Positions 29,301 through 41,300 of a DNA stretch of 64,000 nt are shown piece after piece. Below the pieces are notes generated by a model. That model was given only the letters and a program-made list of their open reading frames with translations, did no database searches and was not told the origin of the DNA. The translations under genes were made by a program, and so were the position numbers. The stretch's first letter is position 1, and each line of letters begins with the position of its first letter. The DNA lies in contig OZ023273.1 in NCBI GenBank assembly GCA_964007475.1, forward strand, positions 3,457,038 to 3,521,037, written 5' to 3'. Source of the DNA: Hybos culiciformis. Its lineage: Eukaryota; Arthropoda; Insecta; Diptera; Hybotidae.

Positions 29301-32300
29301 GTGGAATTGAGGATAATTCAAATATAAAATTTTTAAGGAAGATTAATAAACGAGAAATCATTTTTTGTAAGTTAGGTTCTATAGCCTTTTTTAGTTACGT
29401 CAATTTTATTTAAAATATTCTCTAAAATCTAATTCATTTAAAGCTAATTCTTAATAATATGAACTCTAGTATCAATAGTCAACAACACCTTCTTATTTTT
29501 GTTGACAAGACTGTACATTATGCCTTTAAATATGAGATGACTTCCGGGTACATAGAATGGCGGAATATTTTCCGGTGCCCAAAGATTTTTACCATAAAAG
29601 CTAGTCTGAAATAAATTTGATTAATTATAAAGAAGATGGCATAAAAAATATGAATGAATTTTAAACTTATTGATACTAAAACAAAAATATAATTCCTTGT
29701 TCGGATTGAAGCAACTAACATATTTGTGTCCAACACTCATGTTCTTTCTATTTTTTGATGTAGTTTTTTCCATTGTAGAAAGAGGATAAACGGAATATGT
29801 TTTTCCGAAAAAATTTTCTAATTTAAGGATTGGTGAGTTAATTTTTTAAACAATATTTTTAATTTTTTATTTACCGGCTGAATGGGACATTTGACTTTCG
29901 TGAAGTTGGTGTTTGTTTCAAGTAGATGTAGATATCTAACTACAATTGGATTATTATTTCCGATTTTCAACGCCTTACAAACATCAAATGTAATATCTAT
30001 TATTGTTAGCCTAGATCTTTGTGATGATGAATCAACTTTTAAAAGTGCGTAAAAAAAAAGATCATTGACTTGAACTTTATATTTCAAATCTAAATCAATG
30101 TGGGGATTCTTTGAGTCATTATAAAAAGTATATTTCAAGCTTCCATATTTAGGATTCATTGTTATTTTTATTACTTCCAGAATGTAACGAAAACGGGATA
30201 TCTGAAATTGTAATCACATTATTTTTTTTAAATTAAGAATTATGTTAAGTTGTGAAATGGTGTTATGTTCTAAAGAAATATTTGTGACCGAACCGATTTG
30301 TGTAATAGTATATATTATCTGGCCAGTCAGTCAACATAGACTAACAAGATTTGAAGACCTTGTTATAATAATTAATTTATTATATTTTCAACCTACAGCA
30401 ATAGATAATGAAACTAATAAAGTTAAAATTGTATACAACTGAAGATACGTCTTCATGCTCGGATATTTTTAAAATAATTTACGATTTTGTATAAAAATTG
30501 ATGAATTAGGTATATAATAATAATAAATAAATTTGGTGTCATTAGTAACCAGAAAAATATTATGAAATTTAAATTTTGCATAATCAGTTCAATTACAGTA
30601 ATTTACCTAGATTTTTTTTTTACTTAAACCTGCCTTGTTACATACGTTCTTATTAGCATCGCCACTCGTGCGGACACTGCGCGTGCAGTCAGAATTTGTA
30701 CTCAGTGAAAATTTTTCAATATATCGTCATATTATTTAGTCATTGATGTTTGAACTGTTTTATTTTTATTCCAAGAATGTTTGATTATCGATTGAAAAAT
30801 TATTCTTATTTTTTTTCTTAACAATCGAACCTTTAATTTTGTGATTTTTGAGAATTCCTATTTATTTATTCTTTTCCAATTTTAACTTATAGTTTTATGA
30901 AGTTGAAGTTCAAGTATTTTTTCGATTTGCAAGTTATTGGAACTGAAAATAAGGTATATAGAATCAGTTAATACTGTAGGTTGTAGTATCGAAACTTAAA
31001 TCCGAATCCTCAGTCTGAAACTCAAAAAAATCGCGAGTACTGAACCTTTTTCGTGCAATACTTCCGTGTTCCTGCGAGAATGCCGGGCTTTAATATTAGT
31101 TTAAATTGTTACTTCTGGTAATTTTTTGTAAAGTTGTAATAAGTTATCCCTAAAAAATTTTTTTCTTTTCATTATTCAATTTAACAAAAAGGGATTGTTT
31201 TCAAAATGAATTCTGCATTTTCGAAAAAATTTGAATTTCAATTAATTTACAAAATTTTCACCTTTCTCTAGAACCACATTTTTTAAGTACATATGTATAA
31301 TAAAAATTTAATGTCATTCGGGTTTAAAATAAGATTCAAAAAAAAAAAAATTCAACAATTTCTGCAGATTTCAAATAAAATTAATTACTTTATTGAAATA
31401 GTTTTATATATTTTTTTTAGATTACTTTTTTATCGGTTTTTAATAATTTCAATATTTGACATTCTTTGTTTATTCAAATAAGTTTGTCCCTTTATTTTTT
31501 CACTGCGTAAGTGTGCACTATGTTACCGTGTAAAAATTTGAAATTAGATTTATATTCTCAACATTTTCAAACCAGAATGTGAAGAAGCGTGAACCATTCA
31601 AATTTAATTTAAAAAAAAAAAACGAGAACATGACTTAAAAGTATCAAACGCGAAAAAGTTCTTATCAATTTCGAAATTGATTGAGGATAATTGAAATAAC
31701 AAATTTTTATTTTTATTTTTTTATTTTATTGAATCTAATTGCCATCTAATTTATATTTTTAATAATATGAACTGTAGTATCAATAGTGAACAACAAATTC
31801 TTCATTGTGTTGACAAGACTGTAAAATGTGCCTTTAAAAACGAGATGACTTCCGGGTACATAGAATGGCGGAATATTTTCCGGTGCCCAAAGATTTTTAC
31901 CATAAAAGCTAGTCTGAAATAGATTTGATTATTTATAAGAAAATTTGGTATAAGAAATATGAATACATTATAAGTTTATATCGACTTATACAAAAATATA
32001 ATGGCTTGTTCGAATTGTTGTATTTTTGATGTAGTTCATTTATTGTAAGAAAAGGGAAAACAACAGAGTGTTTTTGCGAAAACATATTATTTTTTAAGGA
32101 AGTTTTACGTGGCTGGGTATGTCATTTTTGACTTTGACGAAAAAAAAATGTATAGAGCAATTAACTCATTTAAAACGCAATAATATTAAAATGTTTGCAG
32201 TAACAAAATACATCGGGCAAAATTATTCTCTTCAAATAATTTCAGTACAGATTTTAAATATTATATATTTTTCTTTTTAATACTGTCCTCAATCCGAACA

Positions 32301-35300
32301 AGACATTAAATTATTATTTACCGGTTGAAAAGGACATTTGCAACTCATCAAGTTGGTGTTTGTTTCAATTAGATGTAGATAACTAACTACAATTGGATGA
32401 ACATTTCCAATTTTCCACATCTTACAAATATCAAACGTAATATTTAATACTGTAACCCTCTTAGATCTTTGTGACGATAAATCACTTGTCAACAGGGTGT
32501 AAAAAAAAATATTAGTGGTTTGAACTTTAGTTTTCATATCAAAATCAATGTGCGGATCTTTTGAATCATTGTAAAAAGTATAGTTGAAGTTTCCATATTT
32601 AGGATTCATTGTTATTTTTATTGTTTCCAAAATGTATCTATATCGGGTTTTCTGAAATTGTTGTTATATTATAATTTTTTTTTAAATTAAAATTATAGGA
32701 AAATGTGTTATGAATTTTTGTGTCAAAACCGATTTGTGTAATAGTATTGTCCGGCTCATGAGTTTTAAAAAATCAAAATTTGTATTACTTTAATATGTGA
32801 TGACTGCGGTAATCCAAAAATAATAAGATATCTTTTTAGATTTATTTAACAACCTTCGCGTCCTGAATTCAATAAAAAACTTTATACTTAATTATTATAC
32901 TTTCAACATACAGCAAAAGATAATGAAACTAATAATGTCAAAACTATATTCAATTGAAGATACTTCTTCATTCTCGAATATTTTTAATATAAATTTTATT
33001 TTGTATAACTATTTCTTAAAAATTGATACAGCAATCATATAATTAGAATTAAATTAGGTGCAATTAAAAACTAGAAAATTATTATAAAATTAAAATTTTG
33101 CATAATCAGTACAATTATAGTAATTGATGTAGATTTTGTTGATTTTGAACACCGTTATATACGTTCGGCTTTAAGTTACCACTCTTCCGAAAATTAGTCG
33201 CCCGAAGCGCAAAAGTCAAAAAAAACTTAAGGCAGCCTCCCATAAGAGACTCCCAAATTTAAGAGACTTCAAAAGACAAATTATGTCATTTAAGTCACTA
33301 TAAAATTTTTAACATTTTTTTTTTTTCTTTCATCTTCCTCCAAAATTTACTAATAAGAGTAACAAATAAAGATTTTACATTATTAAATTATGGTTAATAA
33401 AAAATTTAAGTATTCAATTGTCGCACTGTTTTAACAACTATAAGTCCACTTGCAAACACAACTTTGTTGTCATAAATTTTAAATTGAGATACAATTTTAC
33501 TATTAGACACTATTGCTGGAATTTTTGATTCTGGAACATATAATTTATGGACATAATATAAACCCTGAAAAGTAAATTTATTAATGCTTGCTACTAAAAA
33601 CTGTCTATTTCAATAAAATGATATAACATTATTAAACCTGATAAAATATTTCTTAGGGTGAAATGTTTGATATATTACATATATTATTTGTGATATGAAT
33701 AATATGAATTGGGAGCTTATTTTAAATTAGGTCTTAGTTTAAATGAGTCAACTTTTCAATTCTTGATGGGTGTAGTTGTTTTTACAACTCGAACGTTTCG
33801 TTCTATTTCGAGCATAATTTTTTCTCAAATATTATTCTTATTTTAAGATACTTATTCTTTTAAATAAGAATTAAAAAAAAATTTATTTCAACTTATTACC
33901 GGTTTATATGGACATACTCCATTGGCTAAATTTCCAAACTTCTGTATCGTTTTTAAAGCGAAATTAATCAAATAAGTACTTTTTTTCGTTTCCAACAATT
34001 GGCATACATCAATAGTTGTATTTATAATAGTTAAATTTTTCTTTGACAAACCCTCAGTTAGAATAACAACATCTAGGAAAATTTTTGCCGCTATTCGAAA
34101 AATTTCAACATCTATATCCACATAAGGAGGATTAGAATCGTTGTAAAGTTTAATGGTAACATTACCAAAATTCTTATTAGTATTTAAAATAATTGTATCA
34201 GGAACCAATCGAAATTTTGGTCTCTGAAATAAAAAGAATAAATATGTATGAAGTTGAAGGTAAGTTCATTATATAATAAACGTTCTTTAAACGTTACGTA
34301 CAGAACGCGACTCCATTATATTTGACAGATTTGATTGCGAATCGCATCGATGACAAATTTAATATTTTGACTTTTGTCAAAGTCGAACCAAACATATGTC
34401 TGTGGCCTAAAGTTTTATAGTAAAAAAGAATAATGGTGTTGGTAAAAATGACACAGTATCGTTAAAAATATCAAATTATAATAATCTTACAAAATAAAAT
34501 ATTGTAAAATTTAAATGTAACACTAGTTTGATAAGATAATTCTTTATTGTGTTATATTGTCTGCTAAGCTTGTTTTAAACTATATAATAAAAAAAATAAA
34601 TTGCAGGAGTAACGAAATGTTGTCGGGATATCTATTTCACACCGGCCGGCCGTCTTTAGTTCCATAAACTGTATATAAATTGAAACTAAATGTACTTACC
34701 GCACACATAGTATAAATCAATATTAAAAGAATAGTTAGTAATTGTAATATATTCTTCATGTTTTGTTAGTTGTTAAAATGTGAATGTACAATTTTTCTAA
34801 AAACATTTTTGTGTTTATTTAAAAATTGAAAATATGTTATTACCTTATATATTAAAATACGATTAGATCGTTAGTAAATTTTCTAAACCTTTGCACTTCT
34901 AAACCAAATAAAATAGGTGGAGAAAAAAAAATTTTATATGTATATATTCCTAAATTATGAATCGTAATAATTTTAATGAAGTTTATAATGTAAATAAACG
35001 TCGCGTTTAGGATCATTGATGCTTTATTATATTTAATGAAATTCATAGAATTTTTCCAAAAAAGAATATCTATACAAATTGCGCAATATTCTGTATGAAA
35101 AATTGATTTCAATATCATTTCAAACAAATTGTTATTATATTTCAAAATCTAATTTATTTTATATCCAAATCTAGATAAACATTGTTACTTAACTGTGAAG
35201 TGGTTAATAATATTTGAACCTCATAGTTTTTCCCAACGAAAAGAAAAATATCCATGATAAATTGGTACCAAAACATAATGATATTAATAAATTCAATATA

Positions 35301-38300
35301 GATACTATTGAATTATCTTTTATATTATATATTAATTATTTAATTCAAAAATTTAAACTTAAAACTTACCTAATACCTAATACATTTTAATATTGAAAGC
35401 CACATACCTGTAAGAGAAGAGAAAAAAATATTAATTTTGTTCACAAAAGTGTAGAAAAATTTCTATATTAACATTATATAAAGTATGTGTTAATTAATGT
35501 GATTAACTTTTCGGTTTGATTGCAGTGTTTTGAAATTAAGAAAGTTTAGATTTATTTCAAAACTTCTTCAGGCTTATTAAATATTTGGTGTAGGTATATT
35601 ATGTCAACTACCATATTCATTTCTTACTTATATTAGAATCCTTATAAAAATAATAAAATGTAAAACCATAAATAAACAATTTTACTTATTTATAAACAAT
35701 TAATAATATTAGAGAATAATTAAAAAAAAATTATGATTCAAAATCATTTTCATAACTTTATTCTTATGATGTCAGAATTGTTTTAAATTTAGAATGAAAT
35801 AATTTACAATTTTTATAAAGCTTTCCTTCATAATTTTTAATATCAGTATTTTTCTAATAATATTAAAGTTGTTTATGTCATATTAATTGTTTCAAAAATG
35901 ACATAAATAACATATTAAAATATATTTATTTTTATTAAATTTTTAATAATTATTAATAGATTTTTTAACCCTACTATACGGAAAATTTAAGTCAATGAGT
36001 ACTGTCCTTCAATTCAATTTAAAACAAATATAAATAGGACTACCTTTTATGCTATATTATATATTATAGGAAATTGTTTAAAAAGTTTGTATAGACTGTT
36101 CTGAGTCTTTATTTTTTTCGAATAATCACTAAGCTCACATCTTTTTGGAAGACTGTATTACAACAAGCCAAAGATCCAATGAGACCCATTATGCCAAGTT
36201 TTTAAATGAATAACTTGATAACAGTTACTCCAGAATAAATCAACTAAAAAATCAATGAAAAATACATTAATATTGAATTAAAATTTAGATAAACAGATCT
36301 TAGAAAATAGAATAAATAATTAATTTGAAATTATCATTAATATTAATGGTTTCGTATACCTAGTATACCTAAGTCTATAGATAAATGTCTATTATTGTTT
36401 TGATATAAAAAGCTTTATTTAATTAAAAGAATTTTTGTTTAATTTCAAGTTAGAAGGAAAAGACATTGAAATTTAAATTTAATGGGAGCAATAATAGTTA
36501 AAAGTTGTATTACCCTTATTTTGTTCTTTGTAATATCATTGGCTCGGGTAAGTTTACCCAATTGGTATAAGAAATATATTATTGTCTTTAAATGATATTA
36601 TCACAGGGGGCCTTGGTATAATGACATCATTATTCAAAGTTGACACAAAGCAAAAAAGTGTTCGTCTATTTTATATAAATATTACAAAATAATTTATTTG
36701 ACAGATTATATGATAATATTTAATGTTTACCAAATATCAATTTTACATGAAAATTATTTAGAGCCTTGGCTGTTTGAGAGTCTCTAACACCAAAACCCGA
36801 AATGATAGAATCCTAAATGTTAATCGATATAAAAGAGATAGCGGATGTTTTGGCATTTAAAAATCAAAATCGATTCGCATTTTATTGGGGAGCAGACGAA
36901 CGAACGAACATTTAATGAAAAAATATATACATAGTTTTTGATGGGGAACGGGCTAGAAAAGTTAAAACAAATAATTAAATAGTCCTAAATACAATAAGAT
37001 GGCTCAGATTCTCTGAAATTGACATATTTTCTGTCTTAAGCTAAATTTTTTGAAACAATTCAATTGTATAAATCATTTTAAAATAAATGAGGAAAGAACC
37101 CATCATCTTTCTTACTATCTTAAAGACTACATAAATAATCTATTTTAATTTCAACAGAAACCACCTTATATAATATATGTTGATGAGATTCGAATTTCAA
37201 ACAATAACGAATATGGAAATATGAGTTCAAAACTAGAAAATACTTCTTTGGGTTCAATAATTCATTTGGACTGTCAGAATTTCAATGATATTGAAAATAT
37301 ATTTGTTGATTTTGTGGTGAAAATTATAAACAAATCGAATCAAACATACACTTTATTGAATTCAACCATTGATGTATGTAAATTATTGAAATTTCGAAAA
37401 AGTCAACAATTAATTATGATTTTATTTAATACATTTGAAAAGTATGGAAATTTAACTAAAACTGTTTGTCCTTATAAAATTGGATATTATTATGCACATG
37501 GATTTAGAACCGATGCAATTGGTCTTCCTTTTTATGTACCTGATTGTCGATATGAAATTATAGCGAATTATTATACGAAATCTACATCTAACAGAGTGTC
37601 ACTATTTAACGTAACTTGTCTTGGACACATTGTTAGAAGTAGAAAAAGTAGAATAGATGCGCTTATAACTTAAAGAAAATTATAAAAATAAAAATATTCA
37701 AATATTGCATATTTATTTATTTTATTATAGTTAATCTAATCTATCGTTTTGTCTTCAAAATTGTAATAATAATATTAAGGTAATTTTATATAATCGAGTA
37801 AAGGTTAGAAACCAGGGCTGCGGAGTCGGAGTCGGAGTCGGTAGTAATTTTTGCTTGTTAAGAGTCGGAGTCGGAGTCGACAAAATAAAGCCGACTCCGA
37901 CTCCGACTACAAAACTATTAAATTTAGTATACTCGACCAAAACTTATTAAATTAAATAAAACTTTTTTATAATTATATTTTTATAATTAAATTTAACAAA
38001 GCAACAACCAAGTGTCTGGCACAGAAATCCAATAAAAATATATTATCACGATTTTTGGCTTACTGGAAAAATTACGGGAAATACCATTTTATGTTCATAT
38101 TAAAATTTATGGCAATTTCGGGAAATACTATTTTTTATAATTGCTGGTGCGGGTACAGAAAGTATAGTATATTGGTATCAGACAGAGACTCAAAGTAGTC
38201 AAAGTAGGAGTCGGAGTCGGAGTCGCCAAAGAAGAAAAATGAAGAGTCGGAGTCGGAGTTGGAGTCGGTAATTTTGTAGACCGACGTCACAGCCCTGTTA

Positions 38301-41300
38301 GAAACACAATAGTTTCAAACGTTTACGAAACTTTTTCAGGAATGAAGCGATATACTGTTGAATTACAATTGATTTGTTCAAAAAAGAGATTTCAGTTGTA
38401 TACACAATTGAAATTTTCATAGTGAAGAACTACTGTACCGAGTAATTTTTGTTTTTATAACTACAATTTATTTAATTGAAAATTGATTTTTGAACCAAAA
38501 AGAGTAAATATGTTTGCATTAACAATATCTTTCAATCTGAATTGCAATTTTTTTGCTAATATAAAATAATTATATTAAATTCTCAAAAATTTATTTGTTT
38601 TTTAAATTTTACAATTTCATATTTTTGAAATATAATTATATTTTTCACATTAAAATCAAATTAATAATTCAATGATTTAATTAAAACTAGATGTCATCTT
38701 TGAAAGAATACATATTTCTATTCAGATTTCCGAGAAATTCTTATTTTATAATTTAATTTTTATTCAAATTTTTTAATTAATTATAAATTGAAATTTTCAC
38801 AGATATAAATTGATTTAATAAATATTTATATTTTCAAAGAAAAAAAATAAATATAAATTCAATAAAATAATAATAGAGGAGGCAACCAATAAATTATACA
38901 TAATTTGTTATTAAATTAGAATACTTGAAATGAAATGTTTTCAATACTATTTTTACAACTCTAATTTACTATATTATATAATAATATATGATTTTATATT
39001 TTATTGAAAAGAAATAAAAAAAAAAATAACAAAAAAACAAAACAAGAAAACTGTTAAGGTCATTTCAGTTAATGTACCATTAAACTATATAAATAGAAGA
39101 AAATTGGTTTAGTGAATCAAAAGACTGAAAACAAAAAAAAAAAAAAATAATAATGTTATATTATTTTCAATTTGTTGTTGAAAATAAATCTACTTAAAAG
39201 AAATTTTTCAATAATAATATTTTCATAATCATTGTCTGAATTTTTGTATTTGTTTCACATTATTTTTATTTTTAGATCGGCCTTAATGTTAAAATGCTAT
39301 ATGTATAATTTGTATAATTTGAATTGTGAATCATATTATACCGAAATATTGTAAATTTTTTTTAAGAAATCAATAATAAGAACTTAACATACAAAACTAT
39401 TTTGTAATATTTGTTGAATTACATAATTCTTACAAATTAAGAAATCTGAAAAACTCAGAAACATAAAAACAAAAAATGTTCGTATAATATAAATGCCTTA
39501 AGAATATATTTAGTATAATATATAAGAAAAAACCAAATAAATTATTTTCTAGTAAACAAGACAAACCTTTTTATTCTAATAATTAAATATTATGTTCTCA
39601 CAGATCTCTTCACAAAAAACTAACAAAACTTAATTTATGGCGCCCAAACCTTAAAATCTCATTATATAAAAATATTTGATTTAAAAAAACTTTATTATTT
39701 CTAGATTAATGAAAATTTAAAATTAATTCAAAGATTTATTATACTTCTATACTTTTTTAATAATATATTGCTTTTTTGTAGATTTCTATAAAAAAAAAAT
39801 ATATATGCATATATTTATGTATATATTTTTTAATCCCGTTGCCTTCTATATAATAAAAAAATATATTAAGTTCTCTAATTTTTCTTGAATTAAGATGAAG
39901 AAAAAAAAAAAATAATAATAAGAATTTCTTCGTAATTTTTACAATATCAATTTGTTTTATTCAATTTAAAGTTATATTATGCACAAATAGTTGTTTGGTA
40001 ACACCAGTTCAAGCCGCAAAACATACCTCTATTCATATTTTTATTTTTATTATTTTTTTTTTTTGTGCTTTGTTGAATGTTTTCAATGAATTAACAAATC
40101 AACCAAGCATTACTAAATATATGTTTAAAAAACTTTCAATGAATCTATCAGGAAAAAACATAAAAAAAAATCAGAAACTCTAAGGTTTGCATTGATTTGT
40201 GACATAATTAAATATATTTTTTTTTTTTTTTTATTTATTTCTATCAATTAAAATTTTTAATGCGTTGGGGATCGTTATGTTGTATTTAGTGCTATAGAAT
40301 TTAGATCACTAAATGGAGTATTATATGCGTCAATACACATGCAATCATTTAGATGCATCTGCGTAAATAATGAAAAAATTTAGATGCATCAGCGTAAATA
40401 ATGAAAAAATTTAGATGCATCAGCGTAAATAATGAAATCATTTAGATGTTTCGTATTGAATATTACGTAATACCTAAACAAACATAATATCTCTCACAAT
40501 ATTTCAATACAGCCAAATACAAAAAAAAAAAAAGAGAAAAAATGAGAAGAAAAAATATTCTCTCTTTGCAACTACCTCTCCCCTACGCATTAAAACAGTA
40601 TATTGGATATGTAAACAAAATTTGTTATACAACTCGTTCTGTATTTATACAAAAATACATTGACACTTGTCAATTTATATCACTCGACCTTCGGTCTCGT
40701 GATATAAGTATTGGCTCGTATCAATGTATTTTTGTGTATACAGAACTCTTAATTAATAACAAATTTAGTTTACATATTCAATAATCTACTGTAATCTACT
40801 TGTCCAGCAGGAAGATAAAGTAAGATAAAGTAGTTTGAAAAATTTTCGATTTGATATAATTCTAAATAATGGTTCGCGGGCAATTCGTCTAAAACAGTTC
40901 GTCTAAGCTCAATTCGTCTAAAACAATTTGTCTAAAACAATTCGTCTAAAACAATTCATCTAAAACAATTCGTCTAAAAACAATTAGTCTAAAACAATTT
41001 CTCTAAAATAATTCGTCTAAAACAATTCGTCTAAAACAATTCATCTAAAAACAATTAGTCTAAAATCAATTTGTCTAAAACAATTCGTCTAAAATTAAGT
41101 AGTCACAAATTCCGTTTTACTTATTCCTTTTTACTCAAATTTAATATTAAATTAAATATTAAAAATGATAAATGAAAATTTGTTTTCTTTTTAAATTTAA
41201 ATTGAATAATTTAGTTGAATTTGATACAATATAGTTTTAATAATTAATTTATTTCAAACGATTTTCCTTCTGAAACGAACTACTTTAGAAGAACTGTTAT

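Larger units (their letters stand above)
34760..36481. other. Divergent intergenic region between nested genes 6 and 7
   Basis: About 1.7 kb separating the head-to-head genes 6 (minus) and 7 (plus). It carries a candidate TATA box for each at its ends. The interior is AT-rich with nothing coding supported. Confidence 0.5.

Noticed and set aside
36761..36960. Possible transposon relic in intron 1 of nested gene 7 (GGGGAGCAGACGAACGAACGAAC)
   Set aside because: Slightly less AT-rich and with a GAAC/CGAA repeat, but no ends, duplication or coding similarity could be found.
37755..37940. Frame with VGVGVGF and PTPTP repeats
   Set aside because: Produced by the GGAGTC hexamer array of the hAT-like element.
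40876..41105. TCTAAAAC/AATTCG array as a CRISPR-like array
   Set aside because: No unique spacers, ~14-bp units run head to tail, inverted copy nearby and a target duplication show a eukaryotic foldback element.
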